Below, piece after piece: positions 46,544 to 56,735 of a stretch of 64,000 nucleotides of DNA (the stretch's first letter is position 1; each line of letters starts with the position of its first letter). The notes beneath the pieces were generated by a model. The model searched no databases. It was not told where the DNA came from and saw only the letters and a program-made list of their open reading frames with translations. Where the stretch lies: NCBI GenBank assembly GCA_030998225.1, contig JAPYXD010000259.1:3638501-3702500 (forward strand), given 5' to 3'. The position numbers and the translations under genes were made by a program. This DNA comes from Diplolepis rosae (Eukaryota; Arthropoda; Insecta; Hymenoptera; Diplolepididae).

Positions 46544-49500
46544 GTAAATATAACATAAACTCTTTGTTAAAGTTACATAAGTATGACATCATTTCTTGAA
46601 TTCTTCAAAAATCTCAGCTATTCATTTAATACTTTTTCAAGAAAAATTATTCTCATGGAGAGTTTAATTTTATATGCATGCTATGATAGACATTTTTTTT
46701 TACAGTGAATACATTTTTCGTGTCAAAACGAAACAAAATTTTTATTTAACCAGTGGTTTTAAAATTTTCTTTCACAAATTAAGCAATAAAAGAAAAAATG
46801 TTCTTAATTATCACTGATCAACAAAAATGGCCTATGTCCTCGCTGAATGCGACATATCATTTCCGAAGTACTTTTCAATGCTGAACACGAATCTCGCTTC
46901 CGTGTGTTGCTATGACACCTAGTTTAGTTTTATGCAGTTACATTCGACTGAAAATTTTATTGCAATTGGGTCAGAATCCGAGAAATCGCCACGAAAAAAA
47001 TGACTGTCTTTATTTTTTATTGAAATGTTGATAATTCGGTTTTATTTGACCATAATAACATGAGAAAACCTTGACGTTCTTGAACAAATAAAGCGATCCT
47101 TATGAAATCTTGGCATATCACAGTTAATTGAATCAACTTAAGTTTATTGTATAGAAGAATTTCCAACAAAATTATTTTTTCATAATTATTTCATAAATTT
47201 TCAATAATGATATGATATTTTATCGTGTTCTCGGCCTTTTAAAAAACTGAAAAAATATCATAATACAATAAAACTCCAAAGAATCTAAGTCCATCGAAAA
47301 AAGTTGGGAGCCGCAGTTATTTTAGAAATTATGATTTATATTATATTTTCCTTAAGGTAGTTTTCATTCACGAAAATTAGACCTCAAGCAAAAATAGATA
47401 ATTTTGCTTTCAAGAATAGCAATATTATTATTGAAGGGCTATTTTGGAAGAGAAAAGATTCTTTTACAAGAAAAAAATTTGAAACACAGAAAAATAATTT
47501 TATTAATAAATTTTTTTTTTTGACCCAACTTTTTTTCTTATCGCTTCTTACCAAATTTAAAAAAATTATGCGATTCAAATGAATCATGAATCATTTTTTC
47601 AGAGAAAAAATTTCCCACAACTTCACCTTTTCTGATTTTTAAAAATAAATTCTTTAATGGCTGAAACCATTAAAAACACATTTTCCAAAACGAAATTTTT
47701 ATAAACAAATTGCTGAATTTGATGATAATTTATTCATTTTCGATAATTGGAAATGGTTAAGTTGTAGGGAATCTTTTTCTTGAAAAATTGATTTGTAATT
47801 TATTAAAATCGCATAATTTCTTTAAATTTGGTAAGAAGCGATAAGAAAAAAAGTTGGGGCAAAAATAAAATTTATTAATCAAATTATTTTTCTGTATTTC
47901 GAATTTTTTTCTTGGAAATTAATCTTTTCTCTTCCAAAATAGTCCTTGAATAATAATATTGCTATTCTTGAAAGCAAAATTATCTATTTTTGTCTAAGGT
48001 CTAATTTTCGTGGATCAACTACCTGAATTTCTCTACATTATTTAACACGTTGAATGCCACGCCAATTTTACAGGGATTGTCCGTGGCGCTGCGATGAATT
48101 TTTATTATGCAATACATATAATGATGAAATACTATCTTCAATAGATAAGTTACAGTGTATAACCATGTTTGACATGTTAATTATAACTTATAAAATTATA
48201 AGTATTGCCATTTCTTTAAATTATATATATTTCTATCAATCTGGGCGCGCCTGTCGCCGGTGACCCCCGTGGCATTCAACGTGTTAAAAGTACTTACTGC
48301 AAGGCATGTCATTGGTGACAGACTAATTTGGGGAAATCCCGTTAATGATTATTCACCATTTTTGTTGGCTTTCGAACAGTCTATCACGATTATTAACACA
48401 ATGCAGTTACGTATTTTTGAATCGTTGAAGTGAAATATTTTTTGTTTATCATTATTCCTAAGTGAATTATCATTCGAAATGCTCTCGCCAAATGCATGCT
48501 GTAACCCTCTAAATGTGGAGAAACACAATTGTGTTTATAAAGAATTTAAAAAAGTTACGAAGGAGTGGAACAGTATTTATTTAAATTTGGTCGGAAAATA
48601 TGTATCATGACAGTCATTTTTTTCGTGGCGATTTCACGAATTCTGACCCAGTTTCGTAATTTTATGATAAATTTCATAAAAATTCTGTTACAGTTTGGTA
48701 GTTTTAAGATACATTTTATTAAAATTCAGTTGAGATTCATAATATTAAGAAAAATTTCAGAAATTTCGGTACAACTTTTCGCGATTCCAAGATATCGTCT
48801 AATTTTACGTTACCTTTGTGACATAAAAATTTTGTAAATTTCTGAACATTTCTAACAGTGTGCATATCGTTGATTTAAAAAAATATTTTGGTAGGATGAA
48901 CTAAATTTTGATCCATGCGATCAAACTTGTTAGCTAGATCGAAACAAAGATTGTGGTCGAACAGTTTTGCTCACTGTACAAAATATTTGATTGATGTTAC
49001 ACGCATTTTTGTGGTTGAATTCGCCACAAATTTGTTTTAGTTGGGTTAGCAAAATTATTCGACAGCATTAAACACACATTTGGTAGGATTAAGAACAAAA
49101 TACGGTAGAATCAACGAAACATTTTAACCGAAATATTGTATTGTGTCAACTAAATATTTTTCTGTCCGTATAGTAACAAATTCTAGGGTTGAGCAAAAAA
49201 AAATTTGTTCATTCAACCAAATATTTTTTTGAGTGTATGAATAATTATTTACCGTTTGAAAAACTAAATTATAAAATTTTATTTTAGAATCCAAGTTATC
49301 AGCATTGGGGAGTAAAATAATTGGTGGAAGTACAATTCCTGAAAATATCGTACCTTTCGCAGTTTCTGTAAGATTTCGTGATGAACATCTTTGCGGAGGA
49401 TGTTTAATCTCTGACATCCATGTTTTGACTGCAGCGCATAGTATTTCATTACTAATGTATAAATATGGATACGATAAATATACAGTTAAGGTTCCAAGTG

Positions 49501-52500
49501 TCATTAAGGAAGACAATACAAAACTTTTCGATGTTATATGCGTAGATGTAAATGAGAATTTCAACGTCACTAATCGAAAAGGATATTCAGATATAGCAGT
49601 GCTAACAGTACGTCAAAATTAAATTTATCGATTTGAAATCAATATTTTTGGTGCAAATTTTAGGATTCAAGGCACACGAAAAAAGTAGTAGAGTTGAGAA
49701 AACTATTGGATCTATAACTTAATTCGTGCGGTTTGCTAAGAGATGGCGTAACTTGATTATTATTCCATCGTTCTAATATTCCGAACATGCGTTGGAAAGC
49801 TACTGTCATTGTGCGTCTTTTTCAGTATATGTCATTCATTTGAAGCGTAAACGACAATAATTTTTTTTCGCTCAAATATGTCGTACTTTGTGCCTGAAAA
49901 AGTGTTTTTGCGGGGAGTTCTTCTTTATTACTTTAATATGAAGAAAACTGCTGCTACATCGTATTTTGGTGGAGGTTTATGGTGAACATGCTCTAGCTGA
50001 GAGAACGTGCCAAAAGTGCTTTGCACGATTTAAAAATTGTGATTTTGGCTTGGAAGACGAAGAACATCCTGGGCAGCCAAAAAAGTTTGAAGATGTAGAA
50101 CTGGAAGCATTACTCGATGAAGATTGTTGCCAAACACAAGAAGAGCTCGCAGAATCTTTGAGAGTTACTCAAGCAGCCATTTCAAAACGTTTAAAAGCAG
50201 CCGGATTCATTCAAAAGCAAGGAAATTGGGTTCCACATGAACTCAAGCCGAGAGACGTTGAAAAGCGGTTTTGCATGTCCGAAATGCTGTTGGAACGCCA
50301 CAAAAAGAAGTCATTTTTGCATCGGATTGTTACTGGTGATGAAAAATGGATCCAATACGACAACCCCAAGCGCAAAAAATGATATGTGAAACCCGGCCAA
50401 CCAGCCAAATCAACGGCAAAGCCAAATATCCATGGCGCGAAGGTAATGCTCTGTATTTGGTGGGATCAGAAGGGTGTGCTGTATTATGAGCTGCTAAAAC
50501 CGGGTAAAACCATCAATGGAGAACGCTACCGAAAACAATTAATCCGTTTGAAGAGAGCAAAAGCCGAAAAACGCCCGGAATATGCAACCAGACACGAGGC
50601 AATAATTTTCCATCATGACAACGCTCGGCACCATGTTGCTATTCCGGTTAAGAACTATTTGGAAAACAGTGGATGGGAAGTTTTACCCCACCCGCCTTAT
50701 AGCCCAGACCTTGCCCCTTCTGACTACCATTTGTTCCGGTCGATGCAGAACGGCCTCACTGGAATACGGTTCACATCAGAACAGGGTATCAAAAATTGGC
50801 TTGATTCATTTTTGCCCGCCAAGCCGGCGCAGTTCCTTTGGGATGGAATCCACAAATTGCCAGAAAGATGGGAAGAAGTCATATCTTCAGATGGGCAATA
50901 CTTTGAATAATAATATTGTACACGTTTTTCTTAAATAAACGTTCAAATTTTGAAAACAAAACCGCACGAATTAAGTTATAGATCCAATATATTTTAGTCC
51001 TCAGAAATTTCTTTAGATTAAAGGTAGTTTTGTTAATTCAAAAAAATGTTCTTTGATCCAAAGAAAAAGATTTGTTTACATTAAAGAAAACTTTTGCGAA
51101 TCAACGAAACTTTCTTTCATTTCAAGAAATTTTTTCTTTGACCGTATATCAAAGAAACTGTTTTCTGGGTGCAGTATATACTGGTATAACGTCATATTGC
51201 ACCACGAAGGATACAAGTTCATTGACATGAAAATACGATATATCATCTGATCAAATTTCATCCGGACTGGTTAAAAAAAACAACATTTTTATGTATAATA
51301 TTTTAATACAATTCTTTATTATCGCTTTCAAAATAGGCTCCTTTTGAGCCAATACAAGCATGCCAACGGTTAATCCAATTTTCCATACACTTCTTATAGG
51401 CCACGGCCGGTATGGCCTTTAGTTCCTTCAGCGAATTTCTTTTTATGGCCTCAATCGACTCATGACGCGTTTCCCGGAGCGGATATTTGAGTTTTGGAAA
51501 CAGAAAAAAGGCGCAGGGGGCCAAATCTGTCGAATACGGTGGCTGAGCAATGACTTTTGTTTCGTGTTTAGCCAAAAATTTAGTCACAATCAGGCTGGAA
51601 TGTGACGCACGTTTTCTAAGACCTCACGACCCTCAATTGATGCTTTATGCCACTCAAATAGATCTCGATAGAGCAAACTCCCCAAAACACTTCTGCAACA
51701 TTTTCAATGATTCCGTAACCGTAATTCCATTGGAAACACAAAATTTCAAGCAAACTCGTTGTTCAATTTTTTTTTCCATAATAAAAAACGCCTCAAACAA
51801 ATGAAACTTCTTTCTCGCTTCGAGGTTAGAGTCGCGTGCATGTTAAACAATGTATAGGTCGCGCGATAAACTAGTATATTGAGTTGGCAACAAAGTCATT
51901 TCGTTTTTTCTCATGATTTTCAAAGCAAGTTTATTAATACAAATAACAAACATTAATCAATTATGTATTGACCATTTTGTTCGATGACGTTTTGCCATCT
52001 TTCAGTCAGCTTCATAATTCCTCTTTCGTAGAAAGTTTGGTTCTTAGAAGCAAAAAACTGAATCAACTCATTTTTGACAGCCTCATTTCGATAGAATGTT
52101 TTTCCATTCAAATGGTTTTGAAGCGAACGGAATAAATGATAACCGGATGGTGCAAGGTCAGGACTATACGGTGGATGAGGCAGCACTTCCCAGTCTAGCT
52201 CCAATAATTTTTTGCGAGTGACCAAAGATGTATGTGGTCTGGCGTTATCTTGATGGAAGATGACGCCTTTTCGAGTTGGTAGTTCTGGCCGCTTTTCCTT
52301 GATTTCTTTGTCCAGTATTCTGTTAATGATTTTTCACCGTAAACATCATACATCTCTTTTCCTAGCTTGCACTGCGTTTTTACCTTTTCAGAAGTAAAGA
52401 AGTAAAATGTGACAAAAATGACCGTCTGGAATCTCCATTCCAAGTTAATGCAAAACAATAAATAAACAACAAAACTTGAAACTTTTTTTTTACTGAATAA

Positions 52501-53746
52501 TCTATGAAACCCCAGCTGTCAAATACCATATACGGTCTAAAGTTTGCAATGGAGAAGAACGACTTCGAACGGCATGGGTCGAGACACTATTTACCGGTAT
52601 AGGTCTAACAACTATACTTCTATCGTTGCATGAACAAAATTATAATGGTACAACGGCAAAATACGCATTTAGGTGTGTCACACGTTCAGTTTAGCTATAA
52701 TACCAATATCGTATAGTCACGACAGGTATTTTGCTGAACTAAAATTGTGTATGGCCCTCTCAACTATACTGTTTTTTTCGTGCACTCTAATGAAGAACTT
52801 TAAGATTTTCAAATATTCATTTTTCAGCTGAATCGAAAAGTTATTTTAGAAAATAATGCACCTGTGGCTGCGTTGCCAGATAAAAGGGCCTCGGATAATT
52901 TAGAAGCTGTTATAGTCGGATGGGGCTCTTTGAGAACTTTCAATAAATATACAGGAGATCCCTTGTTGTCTGATACCTTACAAAAATTAAAGGTATTGAT
53001 AATAACAAACGAAAAATGTCAGCAAATTTACAAGAATGAGTATGTTATTATTCACAATCAGATGTGTACACTTTCAAAATGTGATACAGGTGTCTCTTGG
53101 GTAAATATTATTTTGAGTAATCAAATAAATTATTACGGATGCATACAAATAATATTAGAGAAATGCTTGTTAAATTCACAGAATAAGAAATTCGATTCAA
53201 AATATTTACTCAACAAGTATTTCTGTAATATTTATCGATAAATCTGTTAAGTTTACAAAATAACGGTAGAATGTACGTAAACATCTGTTAAATTTATAAA
53301 AATTTTATGCTGATACTATTTTGACTTATGGACTCAGTAAATACAACAGATCTTTTCCCGTGCTACTCTATTGATTAAAATTAATAGTATTTGATAAAAA
53401 ACTATATTTGTCATGTTTAATTAAATTTTTTTTTGTTCAGGGAGACAGTGGTGGTCCTTTGCTTCGTGGTCGTTTTGTTTTGGGAATTGTTTCATTTGGT
53501 GCTTTGGAGAAGACAGAATATCCCGTCATTTACACAAGAGTTCATAGTTTCTCAAAGTACATTAAAAAGGCACAGAAACGTGGAGAGCAGGCATTTATGG
53601 ATCATCAGCAAAACAATTTAAAATTTGTTTACTATCCTCATTATATCCTGAAACCTTGTGCTAATAACAGTATTCACTTATCGAATAATAACATTAAACC
53701 ATTCGTAACGCGGGAATACTATCTAAATATGACTCAAAGTACATAG
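46459..53746 (+). CDS. Secreted S1-family serine protease, four exons
   Basis: Hydrolyses peptide bonds through a His-Asp-Ser triad; probably secreted. Exons 46459-46543, 49288-49607, 52828-53100 and 53441-53746 join in frame to 327 codons. Residues 1-20 or so form a signal peptide (KILIIVPAIDA), followed by a short propeptide ending in SK; cleavage there frees the mature N-terminus IIGGS at residue 39. Catalytic residues: His79 in LTAAH, Asp130 in SDIAVL, Ser229 in GDSGGP. The residue six before Ser229 is Gly, which argues against classic trypsin specificity. Conserved Cys residues are missing at the positions after His79 and four before Ser229, and extra Cys are at 67 and 220. A tail of about 55 residues follows the protease domain. 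Haemolymph, gut and gland roles cannot be told apart. Confidence 0.85.
47353..48025. repeat. Foldback of about 670 bp in protease intron 1
   Basis: AGGTAGTTTTCATTCACGAA at the left pairs with TTCGTGGATCAACTACCT at the right. The arms remain complementary through AGATAATTTTGCTTTCAAGA and CTTATCGCTTCTTACCAAAT, with a loop around 47600-47790. No coding region. Confidence 0.8.
48046..48283. mobile_element. piggyBac-like MITE with TTAA flanks
   Basis: 238 bp with perfect 15-bp ends CACGTTGAATGCCAC and GTGGCATTCAACGTG, TTAA at 48042-48045 and 48284-48287. Non-coding; the frame 48054-48263 is accidental. The termini resemble piggyBac-like ends of insects. Confidence 0.8.
48870..49245. repeat. Word-repeat element: TTTTGGTTGAA / TTCAACCAAA type
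   Basis: Repeated words such as TTTGGTAGGATGAAC, TGGTCGAACAGTTTTG and TCAACCAAATATTTTTTTG in both orientations. Related to 61770-62340. It ends about 40 bp before the exon 2 acceptor. Confidence 0.5.
49288..49607 (+). CDS. Serine protease exon 2 (activation site, His and Asp)
   Basis: Preceded by the acceptor TTTTATTTTAG. It encodes the propeptide end, IIGGS, HLCGGCLIS, LTAAH and SDIAVLT. The donor ACA|GTACGT (phase 0) lies at 49607/49608; reading further would add only a few codons before a stop. Confidence 0.85.
49706..50987 (+). mobile_element. mariner transposon, full length but inactivated
   Basis: 1282 bp with near-perfect inverted ends TTGGATCTATAACTTAATTC and complement, flanked by TA (49704-49705 and 50988-50989). 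It inserted 98 bp downstream of a protease exon, in the same orientation as the gene. Confidence 0.9.
49878..50910 (+). pseudogene. mariner transposase with one frameshift and one stop
   Basis: Starts at ATG 49878 with VPEKVFLRGVLLYYFNMKKT. A 1-bp frameshift or small indel near 49955 shifts the reading frame to LVEVYGEHALAERTCQK. The frame continues through the HTH (VTQAAISKRLKAAGF), WVPHEL and VTGDEKW (first Asp) to an in-frame TGA at 50380-50382. It then reads on to FHHDNARHH (second Asp) and SPDLAPSDYHLF (third Asp; the 34-residue spacing of mariners). It ends at the TAA after DGQYFE, at 50908-50910. Only two lesions suggest a fairly recent insertion. Confidence 0.9.
50995..51175. repeat. 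Word-repeat element: TTCTTTGAATCAAAGAA type
   Basis: Multiple near-palindromic words (TTCTTTGATCCAAAGAAA, ACATTAAAGAAAACTTTTG, TTTCATTTCAAGAAATTTT). Boundaries not clear. Confidence 0.45.
51300..51779 (-). pseudogene. mariner transposase, internally deleted
   Basis: On the minus strand the ATG at 51779 starts a frame with IEQRVCLKFCVSNGI and LKMLQKCFGEFALSRS. A large internal deletion then brings in the C-terminal block with VTKFLAKHETKVIAQPPYST and ENWINRWHACI, ending near 51303. At the third catalytic position the usual Asp of PCDFFLF is Ala (PCAFFLF). A third mariner lineage. No terminal repeats could be placed. Confidence 0.75.
51879..52438 (-). pseudogene. mellifera-type mariner, internally deleted
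   Basis: The right end TTGAGTTGGCAACAAAGT follows TA and matches the TTGGGTTGGCAAC-type terminus of mellifera-subfamily mariners. On the minus strand the N-terminal part starts at about 52438 and includes GHFCHILLLYF followed by a stop, then KGKNAVQA. After a deletion it joins to EKRPELPTRKGVIFHQDNAR (second Asp), VTRKKLLELDWEVLPHPPYS and KLTERWQNVIEQNGQYI. The third catalytic Asp is Gly (APSGYHLF). The other terminus is missing. Confidence 0.8.
52828..53100 (+). CDS. Serine protease exon 3
   Basis: Preceded by the acceptor TTCATTTTTCAG. It starts LNRKVILENNAPVAALP, continuing the Asp-region strand, and contains IVGWGS, EKCQQIY and NQMCTL. The donor TGG|GTAAAT is phase 0. The alternative donor ACAG|GTGTCT would put exon 4 out of frame. 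Confidence 0.85.
53441..53746 (+). CDS. Serine protease exon 4 (catalytic Ser and C-terminal tail)
   Basis: Acceptor TTTTTGTTCAG, then GDSGGPLLRGRFVLGIVSFG and PVIYTRV. A basic, Asn-rich extension of about 55 residues leads to the TAG at 53744-53746. No Cys pairs with the lost one before GDSGG. Confidence 0.9.
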   Translation, partial: GDSGGPLLRGRFVLGIVSFGALEKTEYPVIYTRVHSFSKYIKKAQKRGEQAFMDHQQNNLKFVYYPHYILKPCANNSIHLSNNNIKPFVTREYYLNMTQST

Positions 53747-53751
53747 ATCAG

Positions 53752-53846
53752 TTGAATTTCACTGATTCATCAGCACACATACGCTGATTACACGGGTTTA
53801 CAAGGTTTAGGACCCAAGCAGGTAAAGGACGTTTTGGAAGTAATTT
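53752..53846. repeat. Family A-type remnant next to the protease stop codon
   Basis: CAGTTGAATTTCACTGATTC and CATCAGCA words start about 6 bp after the stop. A possible other end, GCTGATTCAGATATAGAGAG, lies at 57092-57112. The two may be halves of one element split by the transposon cluster between them, but the middle cannot be reconstructed. Confidence 0.35.
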
Positions 53847-53848
53847 TA

Positions 53849-54256
53849 CAGAGGGGGCCATCTAACATTTGGAATTTGAAGCCGATACACCCACAACGAG
53901 TGACTATTTGGTGCGGATTTTGGTACGGTGGCACCATTGGGCCATTTTTCTTCGGCAGTGAGCAAGGAGCCGCCGTTACGGTCAGTGGCGAGCGTTACCG
54001 TGTCATGCTCAACGAATTTTTGTTTCCTAAAATTGAAGACGATGACATGGACGACATTTGGTTTCAACAGGACGAGGCCATTTGCCACATAGCCAACGTA
54101 ACAATCGATCTTTTGCGGACCGTTTTCGGAAATCGAATAATCAACCGAAATTCTAATGTCAATTGGCCGCCTCAAAGCTGTGATTTGACCCCGTTGGACT
54201 ATTTTTTGTGGGGAGCCGTTAAGGATAAGTGTTACGCTAACCATCCAGACGATTGA
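53849..54256 (+). pseudogene. Transposase, C-terminal half (DDE, Tc1/IS630 type)
   Basis: Open from the left terminus: PQRVTIWCGFWYGGTIGPFF, GERYRVMLNEFLFPKI, FQQDEAICHIANVTIDLL (second catalytic Asp; usual family motif QQDGA) and QSCDLTPLDYFLWGAVKDKC (region of the third acidic residue). It stops at 54254-54256. The N-terminal HTH region and the first Asp are absent. It is complementary to the N-terminal half seen at 32352-32862, although the termini of the two elements differ. Confidence 0.8.
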
Positions 54257-54378
54257 TGTTGTGTTTCAATCTTAAATGGAAAGGTTCAATCTTTCTAATA
54301 AAACCAAACTTTTGAAAAAATATCCATAAGTTTTTTTTATAGCTGATTCATATTCCAAATGTTAGATGGCCCACCCTG
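53849..54378 (+). mobile_element. Tc1/IS630-type transposon, deletion derivative
   Basis: 530 bp with inverted ends CAGAGGGGGCCATCTAACAT and complement ATGTTAGATGGCCCACCCTG, with TA at 53847-53848 and 54379-54380. It keeps only the C-terminal half of the transposase. AATAAA at 54297 could serve as a polyadenylation signal, including for the protease transcript. Confidence 0.8.
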
Positions 54379-54485
54379 TAGTTGCTGATTACGAATCAAA
54401 AGTCCGTTTTTCCCGATCAGGTCAGGTTTTCGAGATAAATGATTGTTATTTTTAGCCAATTTTGACAATGAAACGTCATTTTATT

Positions 54486-54734
54486 TCAAAACATATCTAA
54501 AATTTGAAATGAAGTGCAGTGGAACTGTGTCTTTTTAATTATTTTGGTCTGTTTCATGTATAAGAGACCAACACTAATCGCTAAGCATATACCCTTATCC
54601 CAAAAACCTTGATAGTTTTTCTCCATTTTCTGTAAATCTTGGTGTAGCCGCTCTCCTTGCTCATCACTGGTATCACCCAATTTGTTAGGGAAGAAATCCA
54701 GATGGGAACGAAGGAAGTGGATTTTTAACGACAT
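54486..54734 (-). pseudogene. Fragment of an uncharacterised arthropod repeat-associated protein
   Basis: On the minus strand: MSLKIHFLRSHLDFFPNKLG followed by DEQGERLHQDLQKMEKNYQG. This combination of SLKIHFLHSHLDFFP and DEQGERFHQD is, as I remember it, a recurrent conserved C-terminal block in multi-copy proteins of arthropods and cnidarians with unknown function, possibly transposon-derived. Only the last block is present. The downstream part is out of frame or lost. Confidence 0.55.
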
Positions 54735-55140
54735 GCTGTTGCTTATGTAGCCGATAAAAATTTGGTAAAGTTGTTGGCAATCAATTTTCTAATATCTGGT
54801 CCGACAAAAACTCCCTATTTGATTTTCGCATAGGAAATGAACAGGATACTGGCACGATCATCTGTACGCAATACTACCAACATCAATAATCTCAAAAACC
54901 TGAGCTGATGGCGGGAAACGGGAAACGGATTTGAATTCAATAAGTAAAAAAAAACATAAAAAACATGTTTGTATTCTCGGATCAACAAATTTTTCGAAAT
55001 TTGTAAACCTGTGTTATACGAGGGGCACTATTTATATTTTGAGCCTAATAATGAAAAACAGTAATTTGTCATAAAAAATGGCTTTATTGTTTTTCGAATT
55101 ATTCTCTTTCATGATCTATACACTTTTGCATGCGTTCGAA

Positions 55141-55350
55141 TCATGTCTCATAGCATTTTCTCCATCCCGTTTGGGACATCTCAGAAGCATGGTTTTTTGT
55201 TATCAAATTTTGTGGAATCCAACGAGAACAAATCTTTATCACGGCTAAATGTTCATGCAATATTTTATATATGCTGGTGAAACTAATGCCTAAGGTTGCC
55301 TCAATCTCACGATATGTTACATGACAGTCTTCAATTGTCAGTTTTTGCAC
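55141..55350 (-). pseudogene. mariner transposase, HTH part
   Basis: KLTIEDCHVTYREIEATLGI, SIYKILHEHLAV and CSRWIP form the second HTH and linker of a mariner transposase. The reading continues into unrelated or deleted sequence after WRKCYET. No catalytic residues remain. Confidence 0.75.
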
Positions 55351-55443
55351 AGTATTACTGTTTTCTAGCCCAACAACTGATTTTGGACGACCTTTACGAA
55401 ATTGATCGGTGAGCGAATGACGGCCACGATTAAACTCGTTATA

Positions 55444-56735
55444 ACACCTGAATCAATAAGTCCCGAGACTGACACATAGATGATGTTGCCAACAAAAGTT
55501 CTGTATGATTTTTCATGAGTACCAACCTTCAAAAGATACCTGTCAAAATTTCATGACATTCTGATGTTTGGTCCGCGAGTTACAGTGATTTAAGTGACGC
55601 TAGTCTTGATATTCTCAAAACAATGGATTCGAAACAATTTCGTGTGTTGATTTACCATTGCTTTTTGATGAAAAAAACACAGTACAAGCTCAGCAATGGC
55701 TTGAAAAGTGCTACGGGGACTCTGCTCCATCAAAAACAACCATTTGTCGGTGGTATGCTGAGTTTAAACGTGGTCGTACAGACACTGAAGATGCTGAACG
55801 CTCCGGCCGGCTAAATGAGGTATTTAAACCGGAAACCATCAAAAAAGTCCACCAAATCGTTTTCGAAAACCGTAAATTAAAATTGCGTGAGATAGCTGAC
55901 ACCTTAAAGATATCATACGGCAGTGTGTACGCTATTTTGCATGAACATTTGTCTATGAGGAAGCTGTTGTCAAAGTGGGTGCCGCGTTTGCTCATGGTGG
56001 ATCAAAAACGACAACGTGTCGTTGATTCCGAGCGCTGTTTGGAATTGTTTCGCCGAAATAAACCGAATTTTTTACGTCTATTTGTGACAATGGACGAAAC
56101 CTGGATCCATCACTACACTCCAGAGTCAAAGCGGTCGTCAGCCGAGTAGACTGCAGTCGGTGAGAAGCGTCCAAAGCGGCCAATAACGCAAATGTGGGCC
56201 GGTAAGGTTATGGCCTCAGTATTTTGGGATGATCATGGAGTTTTGTTCATCGACTACCTTGAAAAAGGTAAGAAGATCAAAAGCGAACTTTACATTGACC
56301 AATTGATGCGTTTGAAGAACGAAATCGGTGAGAAACGGCTCCAAATGAAGAAAAAAAAAGTGCTCTTCCACCAAGACAATGCGCCGTGTCACAAGTCGCT
56401 CGCTACCATATCGAAATTGAATGAATCGAGCTTTGAATTGCTTCCACACCCACCATATTCACCGGATCTGCCCCCCAGCGACTTCTACCTGTTTGCAGAC
56501 CTCAAAAAAATGCCCCAAGGAAAGAGATTCTACTCCAACGAGGAAGTCATCACCGAAACGAACGCTTATTTCGAGGCCAAAGATAAATCGTTCTACAAGA
56601 AAGGTATTGAAATGTTAGAGAAGCGCTGGACTGATTGTGTTGCTTTTGAAGGAGACTATGTTGATGAATAAAGTCGAGTTTTGCCAAAAAAATGTGTTTT
56701 TCCTAGTTAGTCCCGGGACTTATTGATCCACGTGT
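55444..56735 (+). mobile_element. irritans-type mariner inserted in another mariner
   Basis: 1292 bp; inverted ends share ATCAATAAGTCCCG (left near 55453) and CGGGACTTATTGAT (right near 56713), with TA at 55442-55443 and 56736-56737. The same subfamily as the broken copy at 40467-44372. Confidence 0.9.
55623..56671 (+). pseudogene. mariner transposase, nearly intact
   Basis: Starts MDSKQFRVLIYHCFL. A 1-bp shift in the A run near 55670 moves the frame to KNTVQAQQWLEKCYGDSAP. It continues with the first HTH, AERSGRL, the second HTH (LREIADTLKISYGSVYAIL), KWVPRLL and MDETWIHHYTPES (first Asp). A TAG at 56147-56149 stands where Trp is expected (SAEW). After it come VMASVFWDDHG, VLFHQDNAPCHKS (second Asp) and SPDLPPSDFYLF (third Asp). 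The stop codon is TAA at 56669-56671. Only two lesions, and all three catalytic Asp are present. Confidence 0.9.

Larger units (their letters stand above)
46544..49287. other. Protease intron 1, filled with repeats
   Basis: Contains the foldback 47353-48025, the TTAA-site MITE 48046-48283 and a word-type repeat at 48870-49245. The stretch 46544-47350 and 48290-48870 show no gene. Confidence 0.65.
49608..52827. other. Protease intron 2, mostly mariner sequence
   Basis: Holds a near full-length mariner (49706-50987), word-repeat DNA (50995-51175) and two mariner deletion derivatives (51300-51779 and 51879-52438). About 52460-52827 shows no repeat that I recognise. Confidence 0.7.

Noticed and set aside
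50211..50408. Reading frame antisense to the mariner transposase
   Set aside because: It is the shadow of the transposase coding strand.
53090..53100. Alternative protease exon 3 donor ACAG|GTGTCT
   Set aside because: It would shift the GDSGGP exon out of frame; TGG|GTAAAT keeps the frame and gives the family's usual spacing between the CTL motif and GDSGGP.
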